Below, one piece after another: positions 6,915-13,862 of a stretch of 19,277 nt of DNA (position 1 is the stretch's first letter; each line of letters begins with the position of its first letter). A model generated the notes under the pieces. That model searched no databases, was not told the DNA's origin, and was given only the letters and a program-made list of their open reading frames with translations. Location: contig NZ_JARFXX010000018.1 of the NCBI RefSeq assembly GCF_029218125.1, positions 1 through 19,277 of the forward strand. Direction: 5' to 3'. This DNA comes from Oscillibacter faecalis_A (lineage in GTDB: Bacteria; Bacillota; Clostridia; Oscillospirales; Oscillospiraceae). Position numbers and translations under genes: made by a program.

Positions 6915-7089
6915 GAAGCGACTTCAAGCAGATGCTGACAGTCCTCCCGCGAATCAGGGGAAGACATGGGACGGTCGATTCTCACTGGAATCCTCTCAAC
7001 CCGGAACACGGGCTCCCTCGCAATCTGGTTTCGTCATCAATCTGAGCGCGGCGCCAAGGCGCTCCCCTTTGCACCGCATTCCGTAACCG
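6885..7089 (-). promoter_or_regulatory. Structured phnD leader, candidate riboswitch or attenuator of unassigned class
   Basis: The transcript from the promoter at 7124-7096 runs about 240 bases before phnD. It contains several stems in order (minus-strand sequence): GAGCG/CGCTC around 7063-7045; GCCCG/CGGGT near 7013-6999; GATTC/GAATC near 6992-6977, nested in GGTT/GACC; then GACT/AGTC around a TCAGCA/TGCTTGA hairpin just before the terminator. This density of stems plus a perfect terminator is the architecture of a ligand- or protein-controlled attenuator. I looked for hallmarks of TPP, FMN, cobalamin, SAM, lysine, purine, glycine, c-di-GMP, ykkC, T-box, M-box and yybP leaders and found no good match. 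Confidence 0.6.
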
Positions 7090-7095
7090 ATGTTT

Positions 7096-7124
7096 ACCAT
7101 ACCACAGCTTTCCCCAAAATTCAA
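7096..7124 (-). promoter_or_regulatory. Candidate promoter of the phn operon
   Basis: On the minus strand TTGAAT (7124-7119) is followed after 17 bases by TATGGT (7101-7096). Transcription would begin near 7089, which leaves about 240 bases of leader before phnD. Confidence 0.55.
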
Positions 7125-7451
7125 GCAGAATTTGCAAGCGCCTCCCATTCCTTTATCGATTCGACGATATTCAGGTATTCGTTGGAGTTTATCAGCATTT
7201 TTACTTTTCCTACACGGTGCAACAGTTTTTCGTTATCAAATGTTTGTATTTTAACGGTGCATCCGGACAATTCCTTTCTATGTGCCGAATGAAAATTTGG
7301 CGGGCTTTATTGATCATTCACCTTGGGCGCCTTTTATGAAAATATCCACAGCAGAAAGACAATGGTGTTGGTGGAATAAACAAGGAAAATAAGTAACATT
7401 ACGTAAATCATGTTCGTTTTTCTAAAAATAAAAAAGCGGGCAAGAAAACCG
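7125..7451. other. Divergent intergenic region, no gene seen
   Basis: AT-rich DNA between the divergent phn and pyc promoters. Short ORFs here have no ribosome binding site or protein-like composition. I see no clear operator, repeat or RNA gene. It could hold regulator sites for either promoter. Confidence 0.5.
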
Positions 7452-7481
7452 TTGCAGTTCGCAGATATAGGGGCGTATACT
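7452..7481 (+). promoter_or_regulatory. Candidate promoter of pyc
   Basis: TTGCAG (7452-7457) and TATACT (7476-7481) are 18 bases apart. Transcription would begin near 7488, giving a short leader of about 40 bases that carries AGGAGG (7515-7520) seven bases before the pyc ATG. Confidence 0.65.
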
Positions 7482-7527
7482 GGGGAAAATTAAAACGCTG
7501 AGGAACATTTGATCAGGAGGAGACAAT

Positions 7528-10500
7528 ATGGAAAGAACGTTCAAAAAGGTCCTGGTGGCAAACCGGGGCGAGATCGCCATGCGGATCTTCCGGGCCTGCC
7601 ACGATCTGGGGCTGCAGACCGTAGCGATCTACTCCAATGAAGATACATACAGTCTGTTCCGCACAGCGGCGGATGAGTCCTATCTCATTGGCGAGAATGA
7701 AAGCCCTCTGGGGGCCTATCTGAATATCGACCGGATCATTCGCCTTGCCAAAAAGCATGGGGCAGATGCCATCCATCCCGGCTACGGCTTTCTGAGCGAA
7801 AATGGTGACTTTGCCCGCGCCTGCGAGGCAGCAGGCATCCAGTTCATCGGCCCCAGTTCCAGGGTTCTCGATATGATGGGCGACAAGCTCTCGGCCAAGC
7901 AGATGGCACTGGAGTGCGGCGTGCCCACCACCCCCGGCACGGCAGAGCCGCTGAAAGACCGGGCAGAGGCACAGAAGCTGGCCGTGGAGTTCGGCTTCCC
8001 TGTGATTTTGAAAGCCGCCGCAGGAGGCGGCGGGCGAGGTATGCGCCGCTGCGACACCGTGGAAGATGTGGGCGTAAATTTCGATCTGGTGAAGGCTGAA
8101 GCAAAAAAGGCCTTCGGCAATGACGACATCTTCATGGAGAAATTTCTGGTGGAGCCTAAGCACATCGAGATTCAGGTGCTGGGCGATGAATACGGCAATG
8201 TGGTGCATCTTTACGAGCGTGATTGCTCTTTGCAGCGGCGCTATCAGAAAGTAGTGGAATTCACCCCTGCTTTCTCCGTCGCGCCGGAGGTGCGGCAGGC
8301 GCTGTGTGACGACGCAGTGAAGATTGCCCGGCACGTAGGCTATGTCAACGCCGGAACGCTGGAATTCCTTGTGGACAAGGACGGCCACCATTACTTTATC
8401 GAGATGAATCCCCGCATTCAGGTAGAGCACACGGTCACGGAGGTGGTAACGGGCATCGATCTGGTACGCTCTCAGATTCTCATTGCCGAGGGCAAGCCTC
8501 TCAGCGACCCGGAGATCGGCATCACCTCCCAAGAGGACATCCATCAAAACGGCTACGCCATCCAGTGCCGCATTACCACCGAGGACCCGGCCAACAACTT
8601 CGCGCCGGACACCGGAAAGATCACCTCTTACCGCTCCTCCGGCGGTTTCGGTATTCGTCTGGACGGCGGCAATGCCTACACCGGCGCGGTGATTTCCCCC
8701 TATTATGATTCTCTGCTGGTAAAGGTCACCACTTGGGACAACACCTTCGCCGGCGTCTGCCGGAAGGCCGCCCGTGCCATCAACGAGGTGCATGTCCGGG
8801 GCGTTAAGACCAACATCGCATTCATCACCAATATCCTGAAAAATCCCACTTTTATCGCCGGCGGCTGCCATACAAAGTTTATCGACGAGACACCGGAGCT
8901 GTTCCAGTTGGGTGAGAGTCAGGATCGGGCCACCAAGATGCTCAAGTATATCGGCAATATCGTGGTAAAGGAGCGGGACGGTCATAAGTTCTACGATGCG
9001 CCCCGGTTCCCGCCGGTGACCGGCAACCGTCCAGACGGTCTGAAGCAGTTGCTGGACGCCAAGGGCCCCAAAGCGGTAGCGGACTGGGTGCTGGCTCAGA
9101 AGAAGCTGCTTATCACTGACACCACCTGCCGCGATGCCCACCAGTCCCTGCTGGCCACCCGCGTCCGTACCCGGGACATCGTCAAAGGCATGGACGGCAC
9201 CAGTGAGATTCTGTCCGACGCCTTCTCTCTGGAGTGCTGGGGCGGCGCCACCTTCGACGTCGCTTACCGCTTCCTTCATGAGTCCCCCTGGGAGCGGCTG
9301 GACCTCATCCGCCAAAAAGCGCCCAACCTGCTGCTGCAGATGCTGCTGCGGGGCGCTAACGCCGTGGGCTATACCAACTATCCCGATAACGTGATCCGGG
9401 AGTTCATCAAGGAAGCTGCCCGCTCCGGCATTGATGTGTTCCGCGTATTCGACTCTCTGAACTGGCTGCCCGGCATGGAGGTTGCCATGGACGAGGTGCT
9501 CAAGCAGGATAAGATCTGTCAGGCCGCCATTTGCTACACCGGCGACATTCTGGATCCCAAGCGGGACAAATACACCCTGAATTACTATGTGAAAATGGCC
9601 AAGGAGCTGGAGCACCGGGGCGCCCATATGCTCTGCATCAAAGATATGTCCGGCATCCTCAAGCCCTATGCCGCTAAAAAGCTGGTCTCCACCCTCAAGC
9701 AGGAAATCGGCATTCCCATCCAGCTCCACACGCATGACACCTCCGGCAACCAGGTAGCTGCCTGCCTGCTGGCAGCGGAGGCCGGAGTAGATGTGGTAGA
9801 TCTGGCAATCAGCTCCATGGCCGGCATGACCAGCCAGCCCTCTATGAACGCTGTGGCGGCGGCCCTGCAGGGCACTGAACGGGACACTGGACTGGATTTG
9901 GAGCGTTTGCAGTTCCTCACGAACTACTGGGAGGATGTGCGCAAGCGCTATGACTCCTTCGAAGGCGGCCTTCAGTGCAACAACGCAGACATCTACCGCT
10001 ATGAGATTCCCGGCGGCCAGTATACCAACCTCAAGCCGCAGGTAGAGTCACTGGGTCTCGGCAGCCGTTTCACAGAGGTCAAGGAAAACTACCGGTTGGT
10101 CAACCAAATGCTGGGCGACATTGTAAAGGTGACCCCCTCCAGCAAAATGGTGGGCGATTTGGCCATCTTCATGACCCAGAACGATCTGACTCCGGAGACC
10201 ATCGTGGAAAAGGGCGAGGGCCTCGCTTTCCCCGACAGCGTTGTCAGCTACTTCTCCGGCATGATGGGACAGCCGGCCTGCGGTTTTCCAAAGGAGCTGC
10301 AAAAGGTAGTCCTTAAGGGAAAGCAGCCCATCACCTGCCGTCCCGGCCAACTGCTTCCCCCGGTGGATTTTGACGCCAAGAAAAAAGAGATGCAGGCGTT
10401 CGACCCCGATCCCAGCCGGCGTGCCGTGCTGAGTTATTGCCTCTATCCCAAGGTAGTGGAGGCGTTCGTCAAGCAACAGAAAGAATACGGCTACATCATG

Positions 10501-10944
10501 CGGCTGGGCAGCCATGTGTTCTTCCATGGGTTGGCTGTGGGTGAGACCAATAAGGTCAATATTGCCGACGGTAAAACGTTGGTCATCAAGTATCTGGGCC
10601 TTGGCGATATAGATAAGGACGGGATGCGCACCGTTATCTTTGAACTCAACGGCATCCGCCGGGAAGTGCAGGTGCCGGACGAGGCTGCGCAGAAGAATAT
10701 CGTCAAAGTCCCCATGGCCGATCCGGAGGATAAGAGTCAGGTAGGCGCGTCCATCCCCGGCGCGGTGAGTAAGATCGCCGTAAAGGCCGGTGACCGGGTG
10801 GAAAAGAACCAGACGCTGGTCACCATCGAAGCCATGAAGATGGAGACCGCCATTACCGCCCGGATGGACGGCACGGTGGACACCGTGGAGGTCAAGGAGG
10901 GTGACACCGTCAAGGGCGGCCAGCTGCTGCTGACCATCAAATAA
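7528..10944 (+). CDS. pyc: Pyruvate carboxylase
   Basis: A 1138-aa biotin enzyme, close to the usual length of about 1145, that carboxylates pyruvate to oxaloacetate with ATP and bicarbonate in the cytoplasm, feeding gluconeogenesis and amino-acid synthesis. Domains in order: biotin carboxylase (about 1-450), with the glycine-rich ATP loop KAAAGGGGRGMRR from 161 and EMNPRIQVEHTVTE at 292-305; carboxyltransferase (about 525-800), with DTTCRDAHQSLLATRVR from 531, metal-site CIKDMSG whose K705 should be the carbamylated lysine, and HTHD at 734-737; then the allosteric/linker part and a biotin carrier domain (about 1068-1138) with the biotinylated K1104 in EAMKMET. All motifs are intact. It has its own promoter and an ideal AGGAGG. 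No biotin ligase is nearby. It abuts mobile-gene debris at its 3' end without loss of its own C-terminus. Confidence 0.98.
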   Translation: MERTFKKVLVANRGEIAMRIFRACHDLGLQTVAIYSNEDTYSLFRTAADESYLIGENESPLGAYLNIDRIIRLAKKHGADAIHPGYGFLSENGDFARACEAAGIQFIGPSSRVLDMMGDKLSAKQMALECGVPTTPGTAEPLKDRAEAQKLAVEFGFPVILKAAAGGGGRGMRRCDTVEDVGVNFDLVKAEAKKAFGNDDIFMEKFLVEPKHIEIQVLGDEYGNVVHLYERDCSLQRRYQKVVEFTPAFSVAPEVRQALCDDAVKIARHVGYVNAGTLEFLVDKDGHHYFIEMNPRIQVEHTVTEVVTGIDLVRSQILIAEGKPLSDPEIGITSQEDIHQNGYAIQCRITTEDPANNFAPDTGKITSYRSSGGFGIRLDGGNAYTGAVISPYYDSLLVKVTTWDNTFAGVCRKAARAINEVHVRGVKTNIAFITNILKNPTFIAGGCHTKFIDETPELFQLGESQDRATKMLKYIGNIVVKERDGHKFYDAPRFPPVTGNRPDGLKQLLDAKGPKAVADWVLAQKKLLITDTTCRDAHQSLLATRVRTRDIVKGMDGTSEILSDAFSLECWGGATFDVAYRFLHESPWERLDLIRQKAPNLLLQMLLRGANAVGYTNYPDNVIREFIKEAARSGIDVFRVFDSLNWLPGMEVAMDEVLKQDKICQAAICYTGDILDPKRDKYTLNYYVKMAKELEHRGAHMLCIKDMSGILKPYAAKKLVSTLKQEIGIPIQLHTHDTSGNQVAACLLAAEAGVDVVDLAISSMAGMTSQPSMNAVAAALQGTERDTGLDLERLQFLTNYWEDVRKRYDSFEGGLQCNNADIYRYEIPGGQYTNLKPQVESLGLGSRFTEVKENYRLVNQMLGDIVKVTPSSKMVGDLAIFMTQNDLTPETIVEKGEGLAFPDSVVSYFSGMMGQPACGFPKELQKVVLKGKQPITCRPGQLLPPVDFDAKKKEMQAFDPDPSRRAVLSYCLYPKVVEAFVKQQKEYGYIMRLGSHVFFHGLAVGETNKVNIADGKTLVIKYLGLGDIDKDGMRTVIFELNGIRREVQVPDEAAQKNIVKVPMADPEDKSQVGASIPGAVSKIAVKAGDRVEKNQTLVTIEAMKMETAITARMDGTVDTVEVKEGDTVKGGQLLLTIK

Positions 10945-10949
10945 TGTCC

Positions 10950-11132
10950 TTTCAAGAGAAGTATCGCCTTGCCCTGACAAGTCAGCAGGACATTATGGAG
11001 CCGCTGGTAGTCCTCCTTTGAAAATTCCACCTGATAGCAGTCCTCGGTTTGGGCATAGGGCGGGTCACAGTAAGGCCGCATATTGGTAATGACATTCTTG
11101 AATAGCTGAAATACGTTGCCCCGCAGGGCCAC
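10950..11132 (-). pseudogene. Remnant of a D12-class DNA adenine methylase
   Basis: The minus-strand frame reads RPYCDPPYAQTEDCYQVEFS and continues KEDYQRLHNVLLTCQGKAIL. CDPPY is the catalytic motif IV of N6-adenine methyltransferases, and the following TEDCYQVEFS-KEDHxRLH block is typical of the Dam/D12 family carried on clostridial mobile elements. Only about 60 of roughly 270 residues survive. The SAM-binding N-terminus is missing, with an apparent internal deletion just before CDPPY. Similarity ends near the pyc stop codon. A dead mobile-element gene, probably cut by a deletion. Confidence 0.7.
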
Positions 11133-11134
11133 AG

Positions 11135-11180
11135 AAAAGGAAGCGGATACGCGCTCTATAGCGCGTATCCGCTTCCTTTT
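11135..11180. terminator. Bidirectional hairpin with a perfect 21-bp stem
   Basis: Bases 11135-11155 are the exact reverse complement of 11160-11180, with loop CTAT. Each arm starts or ends in four A or T, so it can act as a terminator on either strand. It separates the methylase remnant from the MATE remnant and could also stop read-through from pyc, about 190 bases upstream. Confidence 0.75.
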
Positions 11181-11205
11181 GCCGTAGGGGAACCTTCACT
11201 GCCCT

Positions 11206-11490
11206 AACCAGCTTCTTAGACATCCACGCACCGTGTTTATAGCGCACCAAGGCAAAAAGCGCCGTGACCGTCCATGTCAGGCCCGTTGTCAGCCAAATGC
11301 CCCACATCCCAATGAGAGGAATCGCTGTCAGGCCAATGGCAAAGGCTACCCGCGCAATCACCTCCACGATACCGTTCATCAGGGCATACATAGAGTCCCC
11401 TGCGCCGTTGAGCATATAGCGGAGAATCTGGACACCGCCCAACCCCATCAGGAACAGACTGGTGATTCGGATGCCATTCATGACTTCCAA
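11206..11490 (-). pseudogene. C-terminal remnant of a MATE family efflux transporter
   Basis: About 95 residues keep the look of the last two to three membrane helices of a MATE (multidrug and toxin extrusion) pump: GIRITSLFLMGLGGVQILRY, then LNGAGDSMYALMNGIVEVIA, then a GMWGIWLTTGLTWTVTALFA helix and a basic end (VRYKHGAWMSKKLV). Full MATE pumps are about 450 aa, so the first three quarters are gone. Past the basic end the frame runs on into the hairpin at 11135-11180, so the natural stop is lost as well. No start with a ribosome binding site is present. It is a decayed fragment, unlikely to be functional. The upstream bases 11491-11689 are AT-rich and hold only a 22-codon hydrophobic ORF on the minus strand (11571-11503). 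Confidence 0.7.
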
Positions 11491-11689
11491 CAGTGGCTTC
11501 GGCTATATTCGACCAATTAAAAAAATTATTACAAATCCAGCACCAAATCTTGTATTTATATGTCCCTCCACTCATAATTGAACAAAAATTTGTTTTTGTT
11601 TAATTATATCGATCCAACAAAATCCTGCTTTCTGCACCCGACAAACGAAATCGTACCAACACCAAACCGTTTACTTTATAAAACAGGGA

Positions 11690-11718
11690 TTGCATTTTTT
11701 CGTCAGATATGCTTTAAT
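11690..11718 (+). promoter_or_regulatory. Candidate promoter of the riboswitch-controlled ABC operon
   Basis: TTGCAT (11690-11695) and TTTAAT (11713-11718) are 17 bases apart. Transcription would start near 11725, immediately before the riboswitch. Confidence 0.6.
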
Positions 11719-11727
11719 AAATCCACA

Positions 11728-11816
11728 ACAACGGGGTGCCTGCGTCAGCAGGCTGAGATACGGCTGCCTTTGCCGGGACCCGCGACCTGATTTGGGTAAT
11801 GCCAACGTAGGGAAAT
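11728..11816 (+). promoter_or_regulatory. TPP riboswitch (THI element)
   Basis: The conserved core is clear: CGGGGTGCC (11732-11740), a perfect P3 stem GCCTGC/GCAGGC, GGCTGAGA, then GGACCC, ACCTGAT, and TTGGGTAATGCCAACGTAGGGA, split here as the TTGG/CCAA stem with the TAATG loop followed by CGTAGGGA. These are the thiamin pyrophosphate-binding elements. CGTAGG in its 3' part can pair with CCTACG at 11828-11833, giving a possible antiterminator that overlaps the base of the terminator stem. High TPP should therefore favour termination and switch off the ABC operon downstream. Confidence 0.96.
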
Positions 11817-11832
11817 AAACGGTTTGACCTAC

Positions 11833-11861
11833 GAATATGCAGTTATGCATATTCTTTTTTT
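11833..11861 (+). terminator. Riboswitch expression-platform terminator
   Basis: GAATATGCA (11833-11841) pairs perfectly with TGCATATTC (11846-11854) around GTTA and is followed by seven T (11855-11861). It lies between the TPP aptamer and the first gene, so control is by transcription termination. Confidence 0.92.
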
Positions 11862-11957
11862 ATTGTTTGCAGCGCGCTTGGGCGCGTTTGCGGCGGCGGA
11901 TCGGGGACACCACCTTCCACCGCTATAAAAAACGAATGCAGAAAAAGGAGAATGACA

Positions 11958-13085
11958 ATGAAAAACGCATTCAGCATTGCCGCGAAGCATAGCGGCAAAG
12001 GTGTCGGTATGGAGAATAAGTCTCTCACCATTGCCGACACACCATCCCTGCACACCTCCCGCACAGAGCACCGCTTCAAGCGGCTGGGAGCGTTGGGTCT
12101 CGCCGCAGCCATGGTGCTGGGGCTGACCGCCTGCGGCTCCAAGCAGGAGACGCCCGATTCCCCGGCAGCCGATGGGGCCGACCGCGAAAAGGTTGTGATC
12201 TACACCCCCACCGAGGACTATCTCATTGAATATATGCAGCAGCGGTTGGACGAGCAGTTCCCCCAGTATGACATCTCTCTGGAATACTACCATTCCGGCG
12301 ATCTGGCGGCCAAGCTGAAAGCCGAGGGCGCCGACACCTCCTGCGATATTATTTTTGACTGCGAATACGGCTATCTGGAAAGCCTCAGCGACAATCTGGC
12401 GGTGATCGATTTCATTGACCCTGACCAGTTTGTAGAGGATATGCGCTCCCCGGACAACAAGTATATGCCTGTGGACCGCTACAGCGGCTCTGTCATTGTC
12501 CGTCCCGACCTGTTGGAGGAAAAGGGCCTGCCTATTCCCCAGAGCTATGACGATCTTTTAGCCGACGAGTACCGCGGACTGATCGAAATGCCGGACCCCA
12601 CCCAGTCCTCCACCGGCTATCTTTTCCTGAAAAGCCTTGCCAACGCATGGGGCGAGGAGGAAGCTCTGGCCTACTTCGACAAGCTGGATGAAAATATCCT
12701 GCAATATACCGGCGGCGGCTCCGCACCGGTGAAAGACGCAGTGGCCGGGGAATGTGCCATCGCCCTGAGCCTGACCTTCAAGGCCGTGGACCTGATCAAC
12801 GAGGGGGCCGATCTGGACATCCTGTTCTTCAAAGAGGGCGCGCCCTATACCCCTGCCGGATTGTCCATCATCGCCGGTCACGAGACCCGGCAGCCGGTGA
12901 TCGACGTTGTCACGTATTTCTACAGTGATGTGATCGACGATTACCTGAGCACCTATCTGCCCGAAAAGGTAAAGGTGGATCAGGTCAACAGCGTTGAAAA
13001 TTACCCCACGGATATTCCCTACGCCGATATGTCCAACAATACGCCGGATGTGAAAGAGGCTCTGCTGGCAAAATGGGAGCATTAA
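11958..13085 (+). CDS. ABC transporter substrate-binding lipoprotein, ThiB-like, TPP-regulated
   Basis: An extracellular solute-binding lipoprotein of the iron/thiamin/spermidine type. The lipobox is LTAC (56-59) after the hydrophobic GALGLAAAMVLG. The mature domain begins KVVIYTPTEDYLIEYMQQRL and keeps the family pattern of SGSVIVRPDLL and LIEMPDPTQSSTGYLF, then YTGGGSAPVKDAVAGECAIA. AAGGAG at 11945-11950 is seven bases before the ATG at 11958, which gives 375 aa; the ATG at 11952 is too close. This leaves an unusually long 38-residue polar stretch before the signal sequence. A second possible start, ATG 12009 with AAAGGTG upstream, would shorten it by 17 residues. It overlaps the ATPase gene by 13 bases. 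The TPP riboswitch points to thiamin, a phosphate ester or a precursor as ligand; the protein family alone would equally allow ferric iron. Confidence 0.88.
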   Translation: MKNAFSIAAKHSGKGVGMENKSLTIADTPSLHTSRTEHRFKRLGALGLAAAMVLGLTACGSKQETPDSPAADGADREKVVIYTPTEDYLIEYMQQRLDEQFPQYDISLEYYHSGDLAAKLKAEGADTSCDIIFDCEYGYLESLSDNLAVIDFIDPDQFVEDMRSPDNKYMPVDRYSGSVIVRPDLLEEKGLPIPQSYDDLLADEYRGLIEMPDPTQSSTGYLFLKSLANAWGEEEALAYFDKLDENILQYTGGGSAPVKDAVAGECAIALSLTFKAVDLINEGADLDILFFKEGAPYTPAGLSIIAGHETRQPVIDVVTYFYSDVIDDYLSTYLPEKVKVDQVNSVENYPTDIPYADMSNNTPDVKEALLAKWEH

Positions 13086-13855
13086 ACCCCGACAGCAAGC
13101 TCTGCGTTCTTCATTGCAGCAAGGCGTACAGCGGCCAGCCGATTCTACAGGACATCAGCTTTACCGTCCGGGATGGAGAGTTCCTCTCCATCCTGGGCCC
13201 CTCCGGCTGCGGAAAGACCACGCTGCTGCGAATTTTGACCGGTCTCGTCTCCCCTGACAGCGGCACGATTCTCAAGGACGGGCAGGACATCACCCACCTG
13301 CCGCCGGACCAACGGAAAATCGGCATCGTGTTTCAGAACTACGCGCTGTTTGAGAACATGACCGTGCTGAAAAACGTTGCTTACGCACTGCGTTTTCACG
13401 CTGCTTTCCGCGGAAAGGAAGCCGCCATGGCCAAGGACATTTTGGAGCGGGTCGGCATGGGGGACGCGCTGGACAAGTATCCCGCGCAGCTCTCCGGTGG
13501 GCAGCAGCAGAGAACGGCCATTGCCCGGACGCTGGTCATGAAGCCGGACGTCATTCTCTTTGACGAGCCCATGGCCGCGCTGGACGCGGAAAACCGCCTG
13601 ACACTGCGGGACGAGATCAAAAAGCTGCAGCACAGCTTTGACTCCACCATCCTCTATGTTACCCATGACCAGGAGGAGGCATTTGCCCTCTCCGACCGCA
13701 TTATGGTTTTGGAGCAGGGCCGTATTCATCAGTTAGACACACCGGAAAACCTGCTGCATCACCCGGCGGACAGCTATGTAGAACAATTCGTGGGGCAAAA
13801 TCTGCTGCGCCGGCTGCGGGATTTACAGCAGTATACCAATATGGCGGAGGAATAG
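13073..13855 (+). CDS. ABC transporter ATP-binding protein, ThiQ/PotA-like
   Basis: A 260-aa ATPase energising the importer. Motifs: Walker A GPSGCGKTT (42-50), Q88 in GIVFQNYALFENM, signature LSGGQQQRTAIARTL (140-154), Walker B VILFDE (160-165) and H198 in YVTHDQEEAF. The order and wording are those of the iron/thiamin/polyamine ATPase group. It lacks the extra C-terminal regulatory TOBE domain of the longer 350-aa members, which fits the short ThiQ or Fbp-like form. Its ATG lies inside the end of the binding-protein gene, so translation is coupled. It is followed seven bases later by the permease gene. Confidence 0.93.
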   Translation: MGALNPDSKLCVLHCSKAYSGQPILQDISFTVRDGEFLSILGPSGCGKTTLLRILTGLVSPDSGTILKDGQDITHLPPDQRKIGIVFQNYALFENMTVLKNVAYALRFHAAFRGKEAAMAKDILERVGMGDALDKYPAQLSGGQQQRTAIARTLVMKPDVILFDEPMAALDAENRLTLRDEIKKLQHSFDSTILYVTHDQEEAFALSDRIMVLEQGRIHQLDTPENLLHHPADSYVEQFVGQNLLRRLRDLQQYTNMAEE

Positions 13856-13862
13856 TGACAAA

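Noticed and set aside
6848..7009. 54-codon N-terminal extension of phnD
   Set aside because: It translates the leader RNA and its terminator hairpin; the ATG at 6847 has GGAGG and starts the signal peptide directly.
6915..7063. Cobalamin or lysine riboswitch before phnD
   Set aside because: Some fragments resemble them (AAAGGGGAGCG, CAGTGAGAATC, CTGTCA) but the order and key elements of either class are missing.
7513..9735. 740-aa open frame antisense to pyc
   Set aside because: A shadow of the strongly biased codon use of pyc. It has low-complexity composition, no domain, and no ribosome binding site.
11503..11571. 22-codon hydrophobic minus-strand ORF starting at GTG
   Set aside because: Short, no recognised family, no neighbour or leader function; one membrane-like helix can arise by chance in AT-rich DNA.
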